Source of the DNA: UBA6244 sp965140775
GTDB taxonomy: Bacteria > Bacteroidota > Bacteroidia > Bacteroidales > F082
Reading direction: 5' to 3'
Assembly (NCBI GenBank): GCA_965140775.1
Contig: OZ223471.1
Span: 1,488,001-1,552,000, forward strand
DNA length: 64,000 nucleotides
This document shows positions 42,757 to 51,038 of this stretch, one piece after another (position 1 is the stretch's first letter; each line of letters starts with the position of its first letter). The notes under the pieces are model-generated. The model did no database searches, had not been told where the DNA came from, and saw only the letters and a program-made list of their open reading frames with translations. A program made the translations under genes and the position numbers.

Positions 42757-43353
42757 ATGAAAAAAAGTTTTGTTGCCGTGGTCGTTATTGCAATGACCTT
42801 GATATTGGGTGGATGTGCCAAAGTGCCTCAAGTTGAGCTGGATGCTACACATGCTGCCATTTCCAAAGCAAAAGTTGCCGAAGCCAATGTTTACATGGAA
42901 GCCGAATACACGGCCATTGTGGATTCGATGAAAAGTATCGAAGCCGAAATTGAATTGAACAAAGGCAAACTGTTCAAAAACTTCAACGATGCCAAGGTAA
43001 AACTGGCCAACCTCGAATTGATGTCCACCCAATTGGTTGCTGCCACCGAAGCCAAAAAAGAGGCCATCAAAGCCGATGTAAACCAGAAACTGGCCGATTT
43101 GAAAACATTGACCGACGAAACTTCTGCACTCGTAGAGGAAGCTCCAAAGGGTAAAGAAGGTAAAGCTGCCATCGAAGCCATCAAAGGCGAATTGGCTGCC
43201 GTTGGCACCACCGCTGCCGAAATCCCGGGCATGCTCGACCAAGGATTGTTGATGCCTGCCACAGCCAAAGCGCAGGCTGCCTACGACAAAGCACTTTCTT
43301 TGAATCAGGAGCTGAAAGCCGTTGTTGAAAAATACAACAAGAAAAAGAAGTAA
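42757..43353 (+). CDS. Helical lipoprotein with C-terminal tetralysine (Braun-lipoprotein-like candidate)
   Basis: The lipobox LGGC places the lipidated Cys at residue 20. The mature 179 residues are almost entirely helical and alanine-rich (heptad-like runs, DUF4398-like pattern). The protein ends KYNKKKK. The residues after Cys (AKVPQ) lack the acidic export signal of surface lipoproteins, so an inward-facing outer-membrane lipoprotein is expected. Its helical part resembles the N-terminal domain of the L,D-transpeptidase encoded next. A terminal lysine next to transpeptidases recalls Lpp of enterics, which is joined to peptidoglycan through its C-terminal Lys. Function is inferred. Confidence 0.75.
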   Translation: MKKSFVAVVVIAMTLILGGCAKVPQVELDATHAAISKAKVAEANVYMEAEYTAIVDSMKSIEAEIELNKGKLFKNFNDAKVKLANLELMSTQLVAATEAKKEAIKADVNQKLADLKTLTDETSALVEEAPKGKEGKAAIEAIKGELAAVGTTAAEIPGMLDQGLLMPATAKAQAAYDKALSLNQELKAVVEKYNKKKK

Positions 43354-43373
43354 TTTCGGGTACGAAAAAATAT

Positions 43374-43400
43374 GCCGGGATATTTCTCCCGGCTTTTTTT
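43374..43400 (+). terminator. Intrinsic terminator or attenuator abutting the transpeptidase start codon
   Basis: A perfect seven-base-pair stem GCCGGGA/TCCCGGC with a six-base loop is followed by seven T at 43394-43400. The next three bases are the ATG of the transpeptidase gene. Confidence 0.88.
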
Positions 43401-44516
43401 ATGAAAAAGAATCGCGTTTTTCTGAGAAATATGTGGCTCGTTCTGCTTTTTGCGGGGTTGTTGATGGTGGGTTATGGTACTTTTATCTATCTCACCCTGA
43501 AAACCCCTGAAAAAGAAATAAAAGCAGCCTTGGAGGCCATGTCGCTGGCCGACAAAGCACAAGCCAAGGTATATGCTGCCAAAATATTTGCCGAGGCAGA
43601 GGCTAGCTACCAAGAGGCCATGTTGCAGTGGAAAAGTCAGAATGCCAAGTTTTTTATCTGGCGCGACTATGCGCAGGTCGCGGCCAAGGCAAAACTGACG
43701 GTGGAGTTATGTAATCAGGCTTTAGTGCAAGCCTCCAAAGAAAAAAACATGGTGGGTGGACAGTTTGAAAACCGCCTGGCTTCTGTATTGGCTCAATTGA
43801 ACCGATTCGATAGAAAATACAAAAACCTGCCCTTGTCGAAATCCGTATTTGAGAAGTACAGCAAAGCTCGTCTCAAATACGATGAGGCTGCCTCAGGATT
43901 TGCCATGGGGCATGTTTACCAGGCTTCTAACACGTTGCTGGAGGCCGAACGTTTGATTGCCGGTGTTTCTCAACAGGCTTATGAAGCGTTGGCGAAATTC
44001 TTTGAGCAATATCCCCAATGGATGTTGGATGTGAAGAAAGCCACAGAACTTTCCAAAAAAGGTCGCACAGTGTTGTTAATCAATAAAATGGATGCTACCT
44101 GTGTAGTGTTAAAATCGGGTAAGCAGGTGGAGACCTTCAAAACGGAATTCGGTAAAAATTGGATGGGCGACAAAATCCGAATGGGCGACAAGGCCACTCC
44201 CGAAGGGATTTATCAAGTGTTAAAAAAGAAAAGGGGTTCCGACACCAAGTATTATAAATCGCTGTTATTGAATTATCCCAATGCCGACGACAAAGCCCGC
44301 TTTGATCAGGCTGTAAAACAGGGGGTTATCCCGAAAAATTCGCACATAGGCAACCTCATCGAAATTCATGGCAATGGTGGTAAAGGCGTCAACTGGACCG
44401 ATGGATGTATCGCACTAAGCAATCAGGACATGGACGTGTTGTATCGGTTGTGTGAAGTAAATACCCCGGTGATCATCATCGGTGCTGCCCGATCGTTGGA
44501 TGAATACCTCAAATAG
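43401..44516 (+). CDS. L,D-transpeptidase (YkuD) with helical N-terminal domain
   Basis: One membrane helix (about 11-31) is followed by a helical periplasmic domain (about 35-215) that resembles the upstream lipoprotein, and a C-terminal YkuD domain with the catalytic motif HGNGGKGVNWTDGCIALS (H323 to C336). YkuD enzymes form 3-3 peptidoglycan crosslinks or attach proteins to meso-diaminopimelate. The following gene starts 6 bp later. Expression depends on readthrough of the terminator at 43374-43400 or on another start. Confidence 0.88.
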   Translation: MKKNRVFLRNMWLVLLFAGLLMVGYGTFIYLTLKTPEKEIKAALEAMSLADKAQAKVYAAKIFAEAEASYQEAMLQWKSQNAKFFIWRDYAQVAAKAKLTVELCNQALVQASKEKNMVGGQFENRLASVLAQLNRFDRKYKNLPLSKSVFEKYSKARLKYDEAASGFAMGHVYQASNTLLEAERLIAGVSQQAYEALAKFFEQYPQWMLDVKKATELSKKGRTVLLINKMDATCVVLKSGKQVETFKTEFGKNWMGDKIRMGDKATPEGIYQVLKKKRGSDTKYYKSLLLNYPNADDKARFDQAVKQGVIPKNSHIGNLIEIHGNGGKGVNWTDGCIALSNQDMDVLYRLCEVNTPVIIIGAARSLDEYLK

Positions 44517-44522
44517 TTGGTC

Positions 44523-45200
44523 ATGAAGTGGAATAATAACCATACCGGTTGGGTCATCTATGTAACTTCGGGTTTGATCGGATTGATTGCTTTTTTTATC
44601 GGCTTGTTTATCTATATTCCTACTTTTCAAGCCAATGGATTTGTAGGATACCTTCGTTATCAATCGGATGAAGCCGTGTCGGTGCAAAATTTGGAAACTT
44701 CCACTCAACTGAAAAAGGAGGTGGACGGACTAAAGCTGAAGCTGAACAAATTGAGTCCCGGCAAGCAATACCTGGTGATAAATACCATGATCAACACTTT
44801 TAAATTTTACAAAAACAATCAATTGGTTCGCGAAGGTATTTGCTCCACAGGAAGTTACATAGAGCTCCAAACGGGGGATGCCAAAACCTATAAGTTTGAA
44901 ACGCCCAAAGGAGTATTCACGGTGAAAGGTAAAATTGTGGATCCGGTATGGAAAAAACCCGATTGGGCTTTTGCCGAAGAAGGCCTGCCCATCCCACCTC
45001 CCAACGACGATTCGCGCTTCGAATATGGGGTTTTGGGCGATTATGCCCTGAGTATCGGTAATGGGTATCTTATTCACGGAACACTGTATCAACGTTTTCT
45101 GGGTATGCCGGTTACGCATGGTTGTGTACGTCTCAACGATGCCGACCTCGATTTTGTTTACCACGAAATGCCCGTCGGGGCTAAAGTTTTTATTTATTGA
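44523..45200 (+). CDS. Second L,D-transpeptidase (YkuD)
   Basis: From the ATG at 44523 the 225-residue protein has a membrane helix (about 11-31), a short coiled coil (about 55-78) and a YkuD domain (about 80-225) with H185 in YLIHGTLYQ and the catalytic site MPVTHGCVRLNDAD (H199, C201). An in-frame TTG at 44517 is less likely as a start. It sits between the first transpeptidase and the inactive-looking paralogue, with a 1-bp gap to the latter. Confidence 0.88.
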   Translation: MKWNNNHTGWVIYVTSGLIGLIAFFIGLFIYIPTFQANGFVGYLRYQSDEAVSVQNLETSTQLKKEVDGLKLKLNKLSPGKQYLVINTMINTFKFYKNNQLVREGICSTGSYIELQTGDAKTYKFETPKGVFTVKGKIVDPVWKKPDWAFAEEGLPIPPPNDDSRFEYGVLGDYALSIGNGYLIHGTLYQRFLGMPVTHGCVRLNDADLDFVYHEMPVGAKVFIY

Positions 45201-45201
45201 C

Positions 45202-45972
45202 ATGAATCCCAAACACTTTTTCAGGAAGTCTCCTCTTAGGAAATCTTTGACCATCGCATTGGCCATCCTCCTGGTTTTTGCTCTGGCGTTTTTTGGGCTT
45301 TGGTACCGCGCGCACAGACAAATTTCGCTGGCGGCCGGGCAATTCACCGAGGGTATATCTCTTGAAATGATTCCGGAAGGATGGAGTCTACAAGAACAGC
45401 GCGACCTGTGGACAGAAAAATTCTGGATCGTGAACCAGTTGGCCATCTCCAAATTGGACTCCATGAGTCTGGGGATATGCTTTAGCGATAGTTCATTCCA
45501 ATTGATATTCAAAGGGTTGCCCTTGATAAAGGCACCTATCAGGCAGGTGTGGCCCCAGCACATGCTAGCGGACATGGATCCCCGGATATATGCCAAACTT
45601 TTTTCAGTGCCGGCCATCATGGTGAGCGATACAGCCAATCTGCCAAAAAAAGTCTTTCGAAAAGTACGAGTGAATACAGAAGGGGAGGCCGTTCCTGTTG
45701 ATTCGGCGGGGGTGGTTGAGGGTTGCTTGTCGTGGACCTTTGTCACCAACAATCACCTCAGGTTTGTGGTCACGGGATACGGTTGCGATAGCCTAGATGG
45801 GGAACCTTCGGTGAAAACGGACTTGCTGGCTTACCGGATTCATGCCATTTGGGGAGATTTGTTTTTCCGGGAAACCTACATGCCCACCATTTTTATTTGG
45901 TTGAACGATGCCGATGCCAAAGCTATTTATAAAGCGTTGCCCCGGCATGCTGCCGTTATCGTTCGCAATTAA
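45202..45972 (+). CDS. Membrane-anchored protein resembling an inactive L,D-transpeptidase
   Basis: The 256-residue protein has a membrane helix (about 14-34) and an external domain. Its C-terminus FIWLNDADAKAIYKALPRHA aligns with CVRLNDADLDFVYHEMPVGA of the preceding enzyme, keeping LNDAD. By this alignment the catalytic His and Cys are replaced by Thr229 and Phe231, so it should be catalytically dead. It starts 1 bp after the second transpeptidase. A pseudoenzyme partner or regulator is inferred; the upstream part of the domain is too diverged to align by eye. Confidence 0.65.
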   Translation: MNPKHFFRKSPLRKSLTIALAILLVFALAFFGLWYRAHRQISLAAGQFTEGISLEMIPEGWSLQEQRDLWTEKFWIVNQLAISKLDSMSLGICFSDSSFQLIFKGLPLIKAPIRQVWPQHMLADMDPRIYAKLFSVPAIMVSDTANLPKKVFRKVRVNTEGEAVPVDSAGVVEGCLSWTFVTNNHLRFVVTGYGCDSLDGEPSVKTDLLAYRIHAIWGDLFFRETYMPTIFIWLNDADAKAIYKALPRHAAVIVRN

Positions 45973-45990
45973 ACGAAGTTCCCGATTCTT

Positions 45991-46986
45991 TTACCAGCTT
46001 TGTTGGTCAGACTGTAATGCGTCTTTTTGATAGAATTTCCCTTGCCAGCTATCCCTTCTTTCGAGCTCTTTTTCAATGGCCACATTGATTTGGTCGTTGC
46101 GAATATGTCCCCATCCCGGCCCGGCCAGATATCTGGGGGGCACTTCGCCCGCAAAGCGTTCGATAATAAACGCGGGATTGAGCGTTTCCGTGAAATCAAC
46201 GATGAATTCAATGTACTCCTCAAAGGAAAACAGGGGATATTGGTCGGGATGAACCTTGTAATCGTGGGCCATGGTGGTGGCGGTTACAATCTGGAGCTGA
46301 TGAAATTTGATGGTATTGAGGGGTAATTTGTTGATGGTATGTACCGAATCGCGCATCATTTGGCGGGTTTCTCCGGGCAAACCGAAAATAAAGTGGGCAC
46401 CTACATGCAAACCCAATTCGGCAGTCTGCGTGATGGCTTGCACCGATTCTTCAAAAGTATGGTGTCGGTTGATTCGTTCCAACGAAAGATTGTGGATGCT
46501 TTCCACTCCATATTCTACAACAATATGATGGTTTTCAGATAATTGTTTTAGGTAAAGCAATTTTTCCTCATCCACACAATCGGGACGGGTGCCAATCACC
46601 AGACCAATCACACCCGGATGTTTCAGTGCGCTTTCATACAATGTTTTGAGGGTTTCAAGGGGCGCGTAGGTGTTGGAGTAAGGTTGAAAATACACCAGAA
46701 ATTTTTCCGCCCGACGGTATCTTTTTTCGTGAAATTCGATGCCTTCGCTCACTTGCTGCTCAATGGACTTGTTGGGATGGCAGTAGGAAGGATTAAAGGC
46801 GCTGTTGTTGCAATAGGTACACCCGCCACGGGCCTTGGTTCCATCGCGGTTGGGACAAGTAAACCCGGCATCCACCGTTATTTTCTGAACGCGCTGACCA
46901 AAGGTTTGTTTAAAATATTCCGAGTAGGCGTTGTAGCGACGGTTGTGATTCCAGGGGTAGGTATGGTTGGTCATTTTAGCGATCAT
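45991..46986 (-). CDS. Radical SAM protein of the YhcC family (TIGR01212)
   Basis: The 331-residue protein has the family start YNAYSEYFKQTFGQRVQKIT, the radical SAM cluster in CPNRDGTKARGGCTYCNN (C44 region, CxnCxxC spacing typical of TIGR01212), VIGTRPDC, and GAHFIFGLPGETRQMM. The reaction is unknown. The ATG at 46986 would be at the very 5' end of the transcript predicted from the -7 element at 46995-47002; the ATG at 46974 is an alternative start. Confidence 0.88.
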   Translation of the reverse strand: MIAKMTNHTYPWNHNRRYNAYSEYFKQTFGQRVQKITVDAGFTCPNRDGTKARGGCTYCNNSAFNPSYCHPNKSIEQQVSEGIEFHEKRYRRAEKFLVYFQPYSNTYAPLETLKTLYESALKHPGVIGLVIGTRPDCVDEEKLLYLKQLSENHHIVVEYGVESIHNLSLERINRHHTFEESVQAITQTAELGLHVGAHFIFGLPGETRQMMRDSVHTINKLPLNTIKFHQLQIVTATTMAHDYKVHPDQYPLFSFEEYIEFIVDFTETLNPAFIIERFAGEVPPRYLAGPGWGHIRNDQINVAIEKELERRDSWQGKFYQKDALQSDQQSW

Positions 46987-46994
46987 CTGAAATG

Positions 46995-47002
46995 CAAAAT
47001 TA
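46995..47002 (-). promoter_or_regulatory. -7 element TAATTTTG of the radical SAM gene
   Basis: A TAnnTTTG match followed by C on the minus strand, only 8 nt before the ATG at 46986. Confidence 0.55.
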
Positions 47003-47007
47003 GGTAT

Positions 47008-47046
47008 AAAAAAGAGGGATAAAACTCAATTGTTCTATCCCTCTTT
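47008..47046 (-). terminator. Intrinsic terminator of the POT transporter gene
   Basis: An eleven-base-pair stem AAAGAGGGATA/TATCCCTCTTT (47011-47021 with 47036-47046) is followed on the minus strand by a T run. Confidence 0.88.
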
Positions 47047-47063
47047 ATTGGTTATGTTTTGTA

Positions 47064-48887
47064 TTACTTGGTTACTCTTTCAAGTCGTTTCATCATACTG
47101 AAGATGAAAGCTGCCGATACCAGGCAACATACAATAAATATGGCCCATAATTCCCATAAATCAAGTTTGCCCCAAAACGTACTGCCTACAAATAACAGTT
47201 TGTTTCCAACAGCTGTAGCCAGTAACCAGCCTCCTTGCATCAAACCTTGGAACCTTACCGGAGCTACTTTTGAAACAAACGAAAGCCCCATTGGACTTAA
47301 GAATAATTCTGCTACGGTTAAAATCAAATAGCTATTTACCAACCAGTATGGAGACACTCGTGAAGAATCGGGAACAGCGGCGCCAGCAAGGGTATGAGGT
47401 GACAGAACGTCAACAGAAGCAAGCAAGACTATTAAAAATCCCATAGCAGCTATCACCATCCCAAAGCCAATTTTTCTTGGGGTTGTAGGTTCCTTGCCTT
47501 TTTTGTTTAACCAAGCGAAAAATCCCATTACCAATGGTGTTAGAAACACGATGAATAGGGGATTAAACGATTGGAATACTTCTGGAGAAATAGGGTTTTC
47601 TGCCTCGAATGAGTTATAAAAGTAATAGGAAGCCCCTGCGCCTATAATAAACAATGCGCCACCAATCAAACGGGTTGTTGCAGCTTTGTTTTTTCCGATG
47701 GCGATAAATAGTCCTCCAAGTGTAGCGATTACTGCTAAAATGGAAGGGAGCGTGAAAAGTAAGTTGGTGAAAGGCCCTACTGTTTTGTCAATATAGTCTC
47801 TTGCAAAGAAAGTCAGTGTCAGACCATTTTGGTGAAAGGACATCCAAAAGAAGATGACTACAAAAAATACTAATATTAAAGCAGACACCCTTGGTTTCTC
47901 TTCTTTGGATGATGCGAGAAATATCCAGGTTACGAATCCGGCAAATAATCCAAAGGCCATACCTGTTGTTACATCCTTTACAAGACTGGTAAGGAAGGTC
48001 ACGGCAGCAGCTATCACAATTGCAGCAAAAATTGCGACGGGTTGACTCTCTTTTTTTTCAGGAGCCACCGTTTTGGCAGTTGTTTTGGCGGCGGCATTTG
48101 CGGCGGCATTTGCGGCTTTTTCACTTTTTCCGGGTAAATATTTCTGGAAAAAGATATATACCAACATCGAAGCTAGCATCGCAACAGCAGCAATTCCAAA
48201 AGCATAATTGTATCCTTTCGAAAATACATTTAAGTAATCATTCGCAAATTGTGTTAAGTCGGTTACCGTTCCGTTAATCGTTGCTTTTTCAGCTAAAATT
48301 CTAAATTGATCAGGATCGATGAGGTCACCATTTATTTGTTGATGACATAAGGCAGGGAGGCTGCCATCATGTAAATACCCATTCGATTCAAGGAACCAGT
48401 TTCTAACTGATGTTGCTGCAAATGGTGCGAAAAATGCACCCACGTTTATCCCCATATAGAATACCATAAATGCGGAGTCACGAAGTTTAGAATAAGCAGG
48501 ATTGTCATACAATTGGCCAACAACGGCTTGTAGGTTTCCTTTAAAAAGTCCGTTTCCAAAAGCAATTACAAATAATCCAATTAAAACTACGGTTAACGTC
48601 ATGCCGGGGACAGCCATTAATATATACCCCAGTAGCATAATAAAAATACCGGCAAATATTACCAGTTTGTATTTTTTTGTAGAATCAGCAATGATACCAC
48701 CTGCAAGCGCAAGTGCATATATACCAAAGTAAAACCAGCTGTAATAACCTCCGGCCTGGTCTTCAGTTAATCCAAAACGGGCTTGGAGAAACAGCACTAA
48801 AATGGCCATCATGGTGTAAAAACCGAATCGCTCGCCCATATTGGCAAAAAAAGCGACGTATAATCCTTTCGGGTGTCCTTTAAACAT
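47064..48887 (-). CDS. Proton-dependent oligopeptide transporter (POT/PTR family)
   Basis: The 607-residue membrane protein starts MFKGHPKGLYVAFFANMGER and has the family signature region ERFGFYTMMAILVLFL with a Glu-Arg pair, followed by about 12 to 14 helices. Between the two halves an alanine-rich linker with repeats of ANAAANAAAK (about 262-278) separates the helical bundles. It should take up di- and tripeptides driven by protons. The gene has its own -7 element and terminator. Confidence 0.93.
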   Translation of the reverse strand: MFKGHPKGLYVAFFANMGERFGFYTMMAILVLFLQARFGLTEDQAGGYYSWFYFGIYALALAGGIIADSTKKYKLVIFAGIFIMLLGYILMAVPGMTLTVVLIGLFVIAFGNGLFKGNLQAVVGQLYDNPAYSKLRDSAFMVFYMGINVGAFFAPFAATSVRNWFLESNGYLHDGSLPALCHQQINGDLIDPDQFRILAEKATINGTVTDLTQFANDYLNVFSKGYNYAFGIAAVAMLASMLVYIFFQKYLPGKSEKAANAAANAAAKTTAKTVAPEKKESQPVAIFAAIVIAAAVTFLTSLVKDVTTGMAFGLFAGFVTWIFLASSKEEKPRVSALILVFFVVIFFWMSFHQNGLTLTFFARDYIDKTVGPFTNLLFTLPSILAVIATLGGLFIAIGKNKAATTRLIGGALFIIGAGASYYFYNSFEAENPISPEVFQSFNPLFIVFLTPLVMGFFAWLNKKGKEPTTPRKIGFGMVIAAMGFLIVLLASVDVLSPHTLAGAAVPDSSRVSPYWLVNSYLILTVAELFLSPMGLSFVSKVAPVRFQGLMQGGWLLATAVGNKLLFVGSTFWGKLDLWELWAIFIVCCLVSAAFIFSMMKRLERVTK

Positions 48888-48926
48888 AATTATTGATTTA
48901 GTTGATAGTTAACTTTTCAAGATTGA

Positions 48927-48934
48927 CAAAAATA
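48927..48934 (-). promoter_or_regulatory. -7 element TATTTTTG of the POT transporter gene
   Basis: A TAnnTTTG match on the minus strand, 39 nt before the ATG at 48887. Confidence 0.55.
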
Positions 48935-48978
48935 GGGAAATTTTTGAGTGTAACAAGCTAAATATTTGTTCCTTGAAC

Positions 48979-49012
48979 AAAAAAAAGCCCTCCCCGAAAA
49001 GGAAGGGCTTTT
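48979..49012 (-). terminator. Intrinsic terminator of gdhA
   Basis: A stem AAAAGCCCT/AGGGCTTTT with a short inner extension (48983-48994 with 49001-49012) is followed on the minus strand by an extended T run. Confidence 0.88.
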
Positions 49013-49038
49013 GGCATATTTCAACTTGTATGATGGTT

Positions 49039-50376
49039 CTAGAGAATTCCCTGATCCAGCATGGAGTTGGCTACTTTCAGGAAGCCGGCAATGTTGGCTC
49101 CTTTTACGTAATCCACGTGTCCGTCGGCTTTGGTACCATGTTTTACACAAGCGGCGTGAATGTCGCGCATAATCTGGTGCAATTTGGCATCTACTTCTTC
49201 GGATGTCCAGGCCAGTTTCATGGCGTTTTGCGACATTTCCAAACCTGAAGTGGCCACACCACCGGCGTTCACTGCTTTGGCGGGGCCAAAGAGGATGTTG
49301 TTTTTCAGGAACAGGTGCATGGCCTCGGGTGTGGAGGGCATGTTGGCGCCTTCGGCAACACAAATACAACCATTGTTGATAAGTGTTTGGGCATCTTCAC
49401 CATTGAGTTCGTTTTGGGTAGCACATGGCAAAGCCACATCTACTTTTACTTCCCAGGGACGTTTGCCTGCATGGAAAGTGGCTTCAGGAAATTCTTCGGC
49501 GTAAGGGGCTACGATGTCCTGGTTGGAGGCACGCAGTTCGAGCATGTACTCAATTTTGTCGCCACTAATGCCCGTTGGGTCGTATATGTATCCGTCAGGA
49601 CCTGAAATGGTTACTACTTTTCCACCCAATTCATTGATTTTGGTGGCAGCACCCCAGGCTACATTACCAAATCCGGAGATGGCAACGGTTTTGCCTTCAA
49701 AGGTGGTTCCTTTGGTGGCCAGCATTTCTTGTGCAAAATATACGGTTCCAAAACCGGTGGCTTCTGGACGAATCAAGCTGCCGCCCCAATTGGTTCCTTT
49801 TCCGGTGAGTACGCCTGTGTTCTCGCGACGCAGTTTTTTGTACATGCCATACATGTAGCCAATTTCTTTTCCGCCAACGCCGATGTCGCCTGCAGGTACA
49901 TCAGTTTCGGGGCCGATGAGTTTCCACAGTTCCATCATGAAACTCTGACAGAAACGCATGATTTCGCCGTCGGATTTGCCTTTGGGGTTGAAATCGGAAC
50001 CGCCTTTGCCACCGCCCATGGGCAGGGTGGTAAGTGAATTTTTGAAGATCTGTTCAAATCCCAGAAATTTCAGGATGCTGAGATTTACACTGGGGTGGAA
50101 ACGCAAACCGCCTTTGTAGGGGCCAATGGCGTTGTTAAACTGTACCCTGTAACCCAGGTTTACGTTTACCTTACCTTTGTCGTCAACCCAGGTAACTTTG
50201 AAAGAAAGAACACGGTCGGGCTCGATGATGCGATCGATAATTCCGGCAGTTTCAAACTGAGGATTTTCATTTACTACTTCTTCAATCGACTCGAGTACTT
50301 CGCGCACAGCTTGCAAGTATTCTACTTCACCTGGATGCTTTTTTTCCAGATCGTTCATTATTTTATTCAGATCCAT
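49039..50376 (-). CDS. gdhA: Glutamate dehydrogenase (NADP-type, hexameric)
   Basis: The 445-residue protein has the small-family length, with the substrate-binding segments GPYKGGLRFHPSVNLSILKF (about 85-104) and LPMGGGKGGSDFNPKGK (about 118-134), PAGDIGVGGKEIGYM (about 161-175), and a Rossmann domain with AISGFGNVAWGAATKINELG (about 234-253). It interconverts 2-oxoglutarate plus ammonium and glutamate; sequence resemblance is to the NADP-dependent biosynthetic group, but cofactor choice is not proven by motif. A -7 element lies at 50441-50448. Confidence 0.95.
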   Translation of the reverse strand: MDLNKIMNDLEKKHPGEVEYLQAVREVLESIEEVVNENPQFETAGIIDRIIEPDRVLSFKVTWVDDKGKVNVNLGYRVQFNNAIGPYKGGLRFHPSVNLSILKFLGFEQIFKNSLTTLPMGGGKGGSDFNPKGKSDGEIMRFCQSFMMELWKLIGPETDVPAGDIGVGGKEIGYMYGMYKKLRRENTGVLTGKGTNWGGSLIRPEATGFGTVYFAQEMLATKGTTFEGKTVAISGFGNVAWGAATKINELGGKVVTISGPDGYIYDPTGISGDKIEYMLELRASNQDIVAPYAEEFPEATFHAGKRPWEVKVDVALPCATQNELNGEDAQTLINNGCICVAEGANMPSTPEAMHLFLKNNILFGPAKAVNAGGVATSGLEMSQNAMKLAWTSEEVDAKLHQIMRDIHAACVKHGTKADGHVDYVKGANIAGFLKVANSMLDQGIL

Positions 50377-50440
50377 AGCACTTAAATTATGTTACTTAAA
50401 AATCAGTTGTTTAAACAGTATTGTTATTTTTTTAACAGTG

Positions 50441-50448
50441 CAAAATTA
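50441..50448 (-). promoter_or_regulatory. -7 element TAATTTTG of gdhA
   Basis: A TAnnTTTG match followed by C on the minus strand, 64 nt before the ATG at 50376. Confidence 0.5.
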
Positions 50449-50555
50449 GAACTAATTTCATTCACTGGTTCTTTTTTATGTAAATATTTTCCTTTTTTTA
50501 ACCCTGTCTAAATAGTCGTGTTTTCAAGGCTTTCGGTTTCCTGTAATCGTTTGCA

Positions 50556-50573
50556 TAACTAAAAAGTTAGTTG
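50556..50573. promoter_or_regulatory. BlaI-type operator 1, TAACTA-N6-TAGTTG
   Basis: An inverted repeat with 17 of 18 positions fitting TAACTA-N6-TAGTTA lies 81 bp before the BlaI-family ATG. Confidence 0.65.
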
Positions 50574-50616
50574 TTTTTGTTTTTTGTATTAATTCTTTCA
50601 TTTTCTTTGCAATAAA

Positions 50617-50634
50617 TAACTATAAACTTAGTTA
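50617..50634. promoter_or_regulatory. BlaI-type operator 2, TAACTA-N6-TAGTTA
   Basis: A perfect inverted repeat lies 20 bp before the BlaI-family ATG, just past a -7-like TTTCTTTG at about 50602-50609, so a bound repressor would cover the transcription start. Confidence 0.7.
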
Positions 50635-50654
50635 TAAAAGAAAGAATAGTTGAT

Positions 50655-51032
50655 ATGAAACAGTTAACCAAAGCCGAGGAACAGGTGATGCAGGTGCTCT
50701 GGGATTTGAAGAAAGCCTATGTGCGCGACCTGATAGACAAATTGCCGGCACCCAAGCCTGCTTACAATACCGTTTCTACCATTATCCGCATCCTCGAACG
50801 AAAGGGGTTCGTGGCCTACATCGCCAACGGAAAAGCTCATGAGTATTATCCGTTGGTGGAAAAGCGTACCTACCGCAAAAATTATTTCAAGGAGGTACTG
50901 AAAAATTATTTTGGTAACTCCTATCAAAGTCTGACCAGTTTTTTTACCAAAGAGCAAAACCTGTCGCTGGAAGATTTGGAAGAGATGAAGGCATTAATCG
51001 AAAGAGAAATCGAACGTAAATCCAAAAAGTAA
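50655..51032 (+). CDS. BlaI/MecI/CopY-family transcriptional repressor
   Basis: The 125-residue protein has the winged helix LTKAEEQVMQVLWDLKKAYV (about 4-23), NTVSTIIRILERKGFVAYI (about 39-57) and the C-terminal helical dimerisation tail. The family represses its own operon from palindromic operators and is released when the adjacent M56 peptidase cleaves it. Two matching palindromes lie upstream and the M56 gene starts 6 bp downstream, so the pair should form a sensor-repressor circuit; the signal is unknown. Confidence 0.93.
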   Translation: MKQLTKAEEQVMQVLWDLKKAYVRDLIDKLPAPKPAYNTVSTIIRILERKGFVAYIANGKAHEYYPLVEKRTYRKNYFKEVLKNYFGNSYQSLTSFFTKEQNLSLEDLEEMKALIEREIERKSKK

Positions 51033-51038
51033 CCTGTC

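Noticed and set aside
42703..43242. Minus-strand frame opposite the lipoprotein gene (179 codons)
   Set aside because: Phe/Gly-rich reverse reading of Ala/Lys-rich coding sequence; the plus strand has a clear lipobox and heptads.
44730..45752. Long minus-strand frame across the transpeptidase genes (340 codons)
   Set aside because: Both YkuD motifs are in the plus-strand frames; the antisense product has no domain and shows the composition of a shadow.
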